From Desulfosporosinus sp. (GTDB lineage: Bacteria; Bacillota; Desulfitobacteriia; Desulfitobacteriales; Desulfitobacteriaceae): 9,476 nt of DNA. The notes beneath the pieces were generated by a model. The model was not told where the DNA came from. It saw nothing but the letters and a program-made list of their open reading frames with translations, and did not search any database. The first letter of the stretch is position 1, and each line of letters starts with the position of its first letter. The DNA lies in assembly GCA_003132105.1 (NCBI GenBank), contig PKWS01000089.1, positions 1 through 9,476 of the forward strand, given 5' to 3'. The position numbers and the translations under genes are program-made. Positions 6,233 through 9,476 of the stretch are shown here, piece by piece.

Positions 6233-7345
6233 GTGAAAATGTTCGAATACATGGGAAAGGAAATTTTCGCCGAGTTCGGACTTCCAGTTCCAAAGGGGCG
6301 AATGGTTAGTAATCCAGATGAGGCTATCCAAGTTGCAAGAGAGATTGGTGGTCCGGTGGTGATCAAGTCCCAGGTTTTGTCTGGTAAGCGTGGTAAAGCT
6401 GGAGGAATTAAGTTCGTTGATAATCCAGAAGAGGCAAGAGCCGCAGCTGAGGAACTTTTTGGTATGACTATCCAGGGTCTGCCGGTGAACATTCTCCTTG
6501 TAGAAGAAAAACTTCAAATCGACCAGGAACTTTATTTGTCCATCACGATCGATGCAGCCGCTAAAAAACCTGTGCTGATCGCTTCGTCCCATGGCGGTAT
6601 GGATATTGAAGATGTTGCTGAAGAGTACATTATTAAAAAATATATTGATGTAGAACTGGGTATGCAAGGGTTCATTGCCAATGATGTCGTTAGAAGAATG
6701 GGTATTGCTTTGAACACTCCCCAAGCTAAAGAACTGGTCAAGATCATTGTCACCTTATACAAAGTTTTCACCCAAAAAGATGCTGACCTTGTTGAAATCA
6801 ATCCCTTAGTGATCAGCGGTGAAAAAGTTATAGCTGCAGATGCCAAGGTAACCATAGACGACGAGGCACTCTATCGACAACGAGATCTTCCTCTGGTGGA
6901 AGAACGCACCGTCGTCGAACAGGCTGCGCACGAGCTGGGTCTTTCCTTTGTGGAACTGGACGGCGATATTGGAGTTATGGCTAACGGTGCGGGCATTACG
7001 ATGGGGACTTTGGATACGATTGTATATTACGGAGGAAAACCGGCAAACTTTCTAGATGCTGGAGGTGGAACAGGTGAGGAGGGCACGGCCAAGGCCCTGG
7101 AACTCATCCTGTCGAGAAACCCTAAATCGATCGTCATCAATATATTCGGCGGAATCACACGTTGTGATGATGTGGCAAGGGCATTTGCATCTGTCAAAAG
7201 GAAAGTAGGCATCCCAGTTCCTGTGGTTATTCGTTTAGTGGGAACTAATCAGGAAGCTGGACGAGCTATCCTCAAAGAAGTGGGCATTGAAGCCTATGAT
7301 TTTATGCAGGATGCCATCAAAAAAGCAGTTGAGCTGGCAAAATAG
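6233..7345 (+). CDS. sucC: Succinate-CoA ligase beta-subunit family (ATP-grasp) acyl-CoA synthetase
   Basis: This 370-residue protein is a SucC homologue. SucCD enzymes make acyl-CoA from an acid, CoA and a nucleoside triphosphate, or run in reverse to conserve energy. The N-terminal ATP-grasp domain shows VIKSQVLSGKRGKAGGIK (K45, G51-G58) and VEINPLVI (E188, N190), corresponding to nucleotide and metal-binding positions. The C-terminal ligase domain has VMANGAGITMGTLD, ANFLDAGGGTGEEGTA and NIFGGITRCDDVA, all normal for the family. GTG 6233 gives the family-like opening MKMFEYMGKEIF; the GAGGGGAG stretch is about 11 nt upstream, slightly long. It starts 30 nt after the hydratase gene and precedes sucD by 49 nt. 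Linkage to hydratases rather than to citric-acid-cycle genes suggests a substrate other than, or besides, succinate (inference). The symbol marks the family only. Confidence 0.92.
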   Translation: MKMFEYMGKEIFAEFGLPVPKGRMVSNPDEAIQVAREIGGPVVIKSQVLSGKRGKAGGIKFVDNPEEARAAAEELFGMTIQGLPVNILLVEEKLQIDQELYLSITIDAAAKKPVLIASSHGGMDIEDVAEEYIIKKYIDVELGMQGFIANDVVRRMGIALNTPQAKELVKIIVTLYKVFTQKDADLVEINPLVISGEKVIAADAKVTIDDEALYRQRDLPLVEERTVVEQAAHELGLSFVELDGDIGVMANGAGITMGTLDTIVYYGGKPANFLDAGGGTGEEGTAKALELILSRNPKSIVINIFGGITRCDDVARAFASVKRKVGIPVPVVIRLVGTNQEAGRAILKEVGIEAYDFMQDAIKKAVELAK

Positions 7346-7394
7346 AGTTCGAGTCACGAGAGCATTTAGGTCGTTTGAAAAGGAGGTCAAGAAA

Positions 7395-8267
7395 GTGGCC
7401 ATCATAATTGATGAAAATACGAATGTAGTGGTCCAAGGTATATCCGGCAAACAAGGCATTTTCCATACAAAGCAAATGTTAGCATACGGTACCAAAATCA
7501 TCGCCGGCACTTCCCCTGGAAAGGGCGGAACCATCATTGAAGGCGTACCAGTCTATGACAGTGTTCGAGCGGCATGTGAGGACCACCGAATTGATGCGTC
7601 CGTCATCTTTATACCAGCTCCTTTTGCAAAGGACGCTGCCTTGGAAGCGTTGGAAGCGGGCGTAAAGGTTGTTGTGGTGGTGACTGAGCACATCCCAGTA
7701 CATGATGAAATGGCGATTGTCGCTTATGCAAAACGTGTCAATGCTGTCGTTATTGGTCCGAATACATTTGGCATCGTGTCCTCAGGAAAAAGTAAGATGG
7801 GTATTCCACCCAATCAGTTTTTTATTCCCGGATCTGTGGGCGTTGTGGCTCGTTCAGGAACCCTAACTTACGAAATCGTTGGGAACCTTACCACTCAGGG
7901 CATCGGTCAGTCAACAGTAGTGGGTATGGGTGGGGATCGGGTAGTGGGTCTTACCTTTGTGGATGTATTAAGGATGTTTGAGCAAGATCCAGAAACCAAG
8001 GTGGTTGTTTTAATTGGAGAAATTGGTGGTAATGCTGAGGAAGAGGCCTCTCAGTATATTAAAGGCATGACTAAGCCGGTGGTAGCGTATATAGCCGGAA
8101 AAAGCGCACCTCCAGGAAAGCGGATGGGACACGCGGGAGCCATAATTGAACGGGGTAATGGAACCTATGAGGGCAAAGTAAACGCCTTGACTTTAGCGGG
8201 TGCAAGAGTAGTAGAGTTGCCCTTTGAAGTTCCAGGAATCGTTCAAGAAATCCTTGGCAAGTTTTAA
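7395..8267 (+). CDS. sucD: Succinate-CoA ligase alpha-subunit family acyl-CoA synthetase
   Basis: This 290-residue protein is a SucD homologue of the usual length. The N-terminal CoA-binding Rossmann domain has VVVQGISGKQGIFHTKQML and GTSPGKGG. The ligase domain shows VVARSGTLTYEI, LIGEIGGNAEEEA with E209, and RMGHAGAII with H246. The histidine is the residue phosphorylated during catalysis in this family, and E209 is the glutamate that stabilises it. The catalytic set therefore looks complete. I chose GTG 7395 because AGGAGGT (7381-7387) lies 7 nt upstream and the resulting protein begins where the family begins; a longer frame from 7287 would overlap sucC and adds unrelated residues. With SucC it would form an alpha/beta enzyme. 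It is the last gene of the sigma-54 operon and is followed by a terminator. Confidence 0.93.
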   Translation: MAIIIDENTNVVVQGISGKQGIFHTKQMLAYGTKIIAGTSPGKGGTIIEGVPVYDSVRAACEDHRIDASVIFIPAPFAKDAALEALEAGVKVVVVVTEHIPVHDEMAIVAYAKRVNAVVIGPNTFGIVSSGKSKMGIPPNQFFIPGSVGVVARSGTLTYEIVGNLTTQGIGQSTVVGMGGDRVVGLTFVDVLRMFEQDPETKVVVLIGEIGGNAEEEASQYIKGMTKPVVAYIAGKSAPPGKRMGHAGAIIERGNGTYEGKVNALTLAGARVVELPFEVPGIVQEILGKF

Positions 8268-8312
8268 ACCTCCCCTAAACCGATACCTTTAAAAATGAGA
8301 ACTTAATGGTTG

Positions 8313-8362
8313 AATAGTCCTAATTTTTAATTAGGGCTATTTGCTTTGTAAAGCCTTTTTTT
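8313..8362 (+). terminator. Compound intrinsic terminator of the synthetase operon
   Basis: AATAGTCCTAATT (8313-8325) pairs with AATTAGGGCTATT (8329-8341) as a 13-bp stem with one G-U pair and a 3-nt loop. A second small hairpin, GCTT-TGTA-AAGC (8343-8354), follows directly and runs into C plus T7 (8356-8362). The poly-T therefore sits behind the second hairpin. It lies 45 nt past the sucD stop and separates the operon from the activator gene. Confidence 0.75.
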
Positions 8363-8470
8363 ATGGGTTATAAAAGGGTGGAATACGGCATGTAAGACTA
8401 GCTGATAACATTTGCGAGCCTGAAGTAATTAAAATAGTGCTTGAATAATACAAATATTATAAATATTCTC

Positions 8471-8500
8471 TTTACTTAAAAACACAAGCTCCTGTATAAT
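8471..8500 (+). promoter_or_regulatory. Sigma-A-type promoter of the PAS activator gene
   Basis: A perfect TATAAT (8495-8500) is preceded by TTTACT (8471-8476) with an 18-nt spacer. The -10 box is strong and the -35 box is moderate. The region lies between the operon terminator and the activator start at 8536, so the activator is likely transcribed by the vegetative holoenzyme, as is usual for sigma-54 activators. Confidence 0.65.
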
Positions 8501-8535
8501 GTTTACAAAAGATACAATAAAAACGGGGGATGAAA

Positions 8536-9476
8536 ATGATTGTAGGAGCCCATGCTGTGACAACCAGTATTATTCCTCAATGGGATCGTAAACTCTTATT
8601 TGAAATTCTGAATAACATTAATGACGTAGTACTTGTTATCGATTTGGATACGACAATTGTTTATGCCAACGAGGCTTATGCAAAGATTTTAGGAGTGCCA
8701 GTTGCCAAAGTGTTGGGTCGAAGGCTGGACATAATCGAACCTGACGCGAAGACAATCACTGCACTACGCACGGGGAAGGTCAGTAATAACGGTAGAGATT
8801 ATTTGGATTCTCTTAAGATTGATGTGGTTGGAAGTTCGTTTCCTTTATATGATGGCGGAAATATTATTGGAGCCGTTTCAATTTTTAAGAATATAACAGA
8901 AGTTGTTCAATTAAATCGTGAGCTGCAACTAACAAAAGGTGTCGCAGATTATTTTAAAGAGCAGTTAGACCAGTGGGAGCTATTACCCATTTCCTTCAAG
9001 GAATACGTGGGACAAAACAGTCGTCTGAAGGAAACCTTAATATTAGCGGCTAAAGTGGCGCGTACAGACAGTACTGTGTTAATTCTTGGTGAAAGTGGAG
9101 TTGGCAAAGAAGTATTAGCCAGGGCTGTCCATAATTCTAGCCAGCGCCAGGATAAACCGATGATCAAGGTGAACTGTGCTGCAATTCCTGAGGCTTTGCT
9201 GGAGAGCGAATTGTTTGGGTATGAAGAGGGTGCTTTTACAGGGGCTAAGAAGGGGGGCAAACTCGGTAAGTTTGAACTAGCCCATAGTGGTACAATTTTT
9301 CTGGATGAAATCGGGGATATGAGCCTCAATATGCAAGCAAAATTATTACGAGTCTTACAAGAAAAGGAGTTTGAACGGGTCGGTGGAACTAGGACCGTCA
9401 AGGCTGATATCCGAGTCATCGCAGCCACAAACCGAGATTTGAAAGATATGATCAAAAAAGAGACGTTTCGGCGGGA
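8536..9476 (+). CDS. PAS-domain sigma-54-dependent transcriptional activator (3' truncated by window)
   Basis: 313 complete codons are visible before the window ends. Residues of about 17-110 form a PAS-like sensor (INDVVLVIDLDTTIVYANEA, then FPLYDGGNIIGAVSIFKNIT), joined by a helical linker (VVQLNRELQLTKG) to a sigma-54 AAA+ domain starting near residue 150. This domain has Walker A GESGVGKE (185-192), GAFTGA (232-237) for sigma-54 contact, Walker B GTIFLDEIGD (from 252) and sensor I AATNRDL. No receiver domain is present, so control is probably through a signal sensed by PAS. ATG 8536 has GGGGG 6 nt upstream; the in-frame ATG at 8530 abuts that site. The likely target is a nearby sigma-54 promoter. 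The last codons, KKETFRR, continue in frame into the partial activator at positions 1-473 if the ends are joined. Confidence 0.95.
   Translation, partial: MIVGAHAVTTSIIPQWDRKLLFEILNNINDVVLVIDLDTTIVYANEAYAKILGVPVAKVLGRRLDIIEPDAKTITALRTGKVSNNGRDYLDSLKIDVVGSSFPLYDGGNIIGAVSIFKNITEVVQLNRELQLTKGVADYFKEQLDQWELLPISFKEYVGQNSRLKETLILAAKVARTDSTVLILGESGVGKEVLARAVHNSSQRQDKPMIKVNCAAIPEALLESELFGYEEGAFTGAKKGGKLGKFELAHSGTIFLDEIGDMSLNMQAKLLRVLQEKEFERVGGTRTVKADIRVIAATNRDLKDMIKKETFRR

Noticed and set aside
6089..6724. Open frame on the - strand opposite the second hydratase and sucC
   Set aside because: It spans two well-supported genes on the other strand and shows no protein family features.
7287..7394. N-terminal extension of SucD overlapping the end of SucC
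   Set aside because: The extra residues look unrelated to the family, and GTG 7395 has an ideal AGGAGGT at 7 nt.
8949..9455. Open frame on the - strand opposite the PAS activator
   Set aside because: It mirrors the conserved AAA+ coding sequence and has no domain of its own.
1..9476. Simple plasmid interpretation from the overlapping ends
   Set aside because: No replication, partition or mobilisation gene and no iteron array is visible. All genes look like chromosomal metabolism and regulation.
1..9476. CRISPR arrays, insertion sequences, tRNA or rRNA genes
   Set aside because: I found no regularly spaced repeats, transposase motifs or terminal inverted repeats, and nothing resembling a tRNA or rRNA.

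Overview
The window looks like chromosomal DNA from an anaerobic, sigma-54-rich Gram-positive bacterium, probably a Clostridia/Peptococcaceae-type organism such as a Desulfitobacterium or Desulfosporosinus relative. This is inferred from gene content: PAS-type sigma-54 activators, a soluble chemoreceptor, a butyryl/4-hydroxybutyrate-type CoA-transferase, strong purine-rich ribosome binding sites, GTG starts and U-tailed intrinsic terminators. The genus is a guess. All recognised genes lie on the + strand.

Layout. 1-473 is the 3' end of a sigma-54 activator (end of the AAA+ domain plus a Fis-type HTH). A terminator (599-638) and a textbook -24/-12 sigma-54 promoter (653-668) follow. That promoter faces a DUF362 protein (849-2150). 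After a 257-nt leader with no visible terminator comes a family-I-like CoA-transferase (2408-3733), closed by a terminator at 3768-3808. Next is a monocistronic soluble chemoreceptor (3947-4804) with its own sigma-A promoter (3827-3855) and a very strong 20-bp terminator stem (4882-4930). A 600-nt gene-free stretch carries nested inverted repeats (5152-5189) and a second excellent sigma-54 promoter (5308-5323). This drives a tight four-gene operon: two MaoC/hot-dog hydratase subunits (5403-5801, 5798-6202) and SucC/SucD-type acyl-CoA synthetase subunits (6233-7345, 7395-8267). A compound terminator and a sigma-A promoter (8471-8500) lead into a PAS-AAA+ sigma-54 activator (8536-end), cut by the window edge.

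How the parts may fit together. The window holds two sigma-54-controlled transcription units and two pieces of sigma-54 activator. The enzymes all act on CoA thioesters: a CoA-transferase and a nucleotide-dependent acyl-CoA synthetase could interconvert free acids and acyl-CoAs, and the hydratase pair would hydrate an enoyl-CoA or dehydrate a hydroxyacyl-CoA. The simplest reading is an inducible pathway for an organic acid, with the activator PAS domain or a metabolite as the switch. The substrate cannot be read from the sequence.

One structural oddity: the last 13 bases equal the first 13, and joining the ends across this overlap makes one uninterrupted activator of normal domain order and length (about 466 residues). 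The window may therefore be a closed circle or tandem unit of about 9463 bp in the source assembly, or it may be bounded by two paralogous activators.
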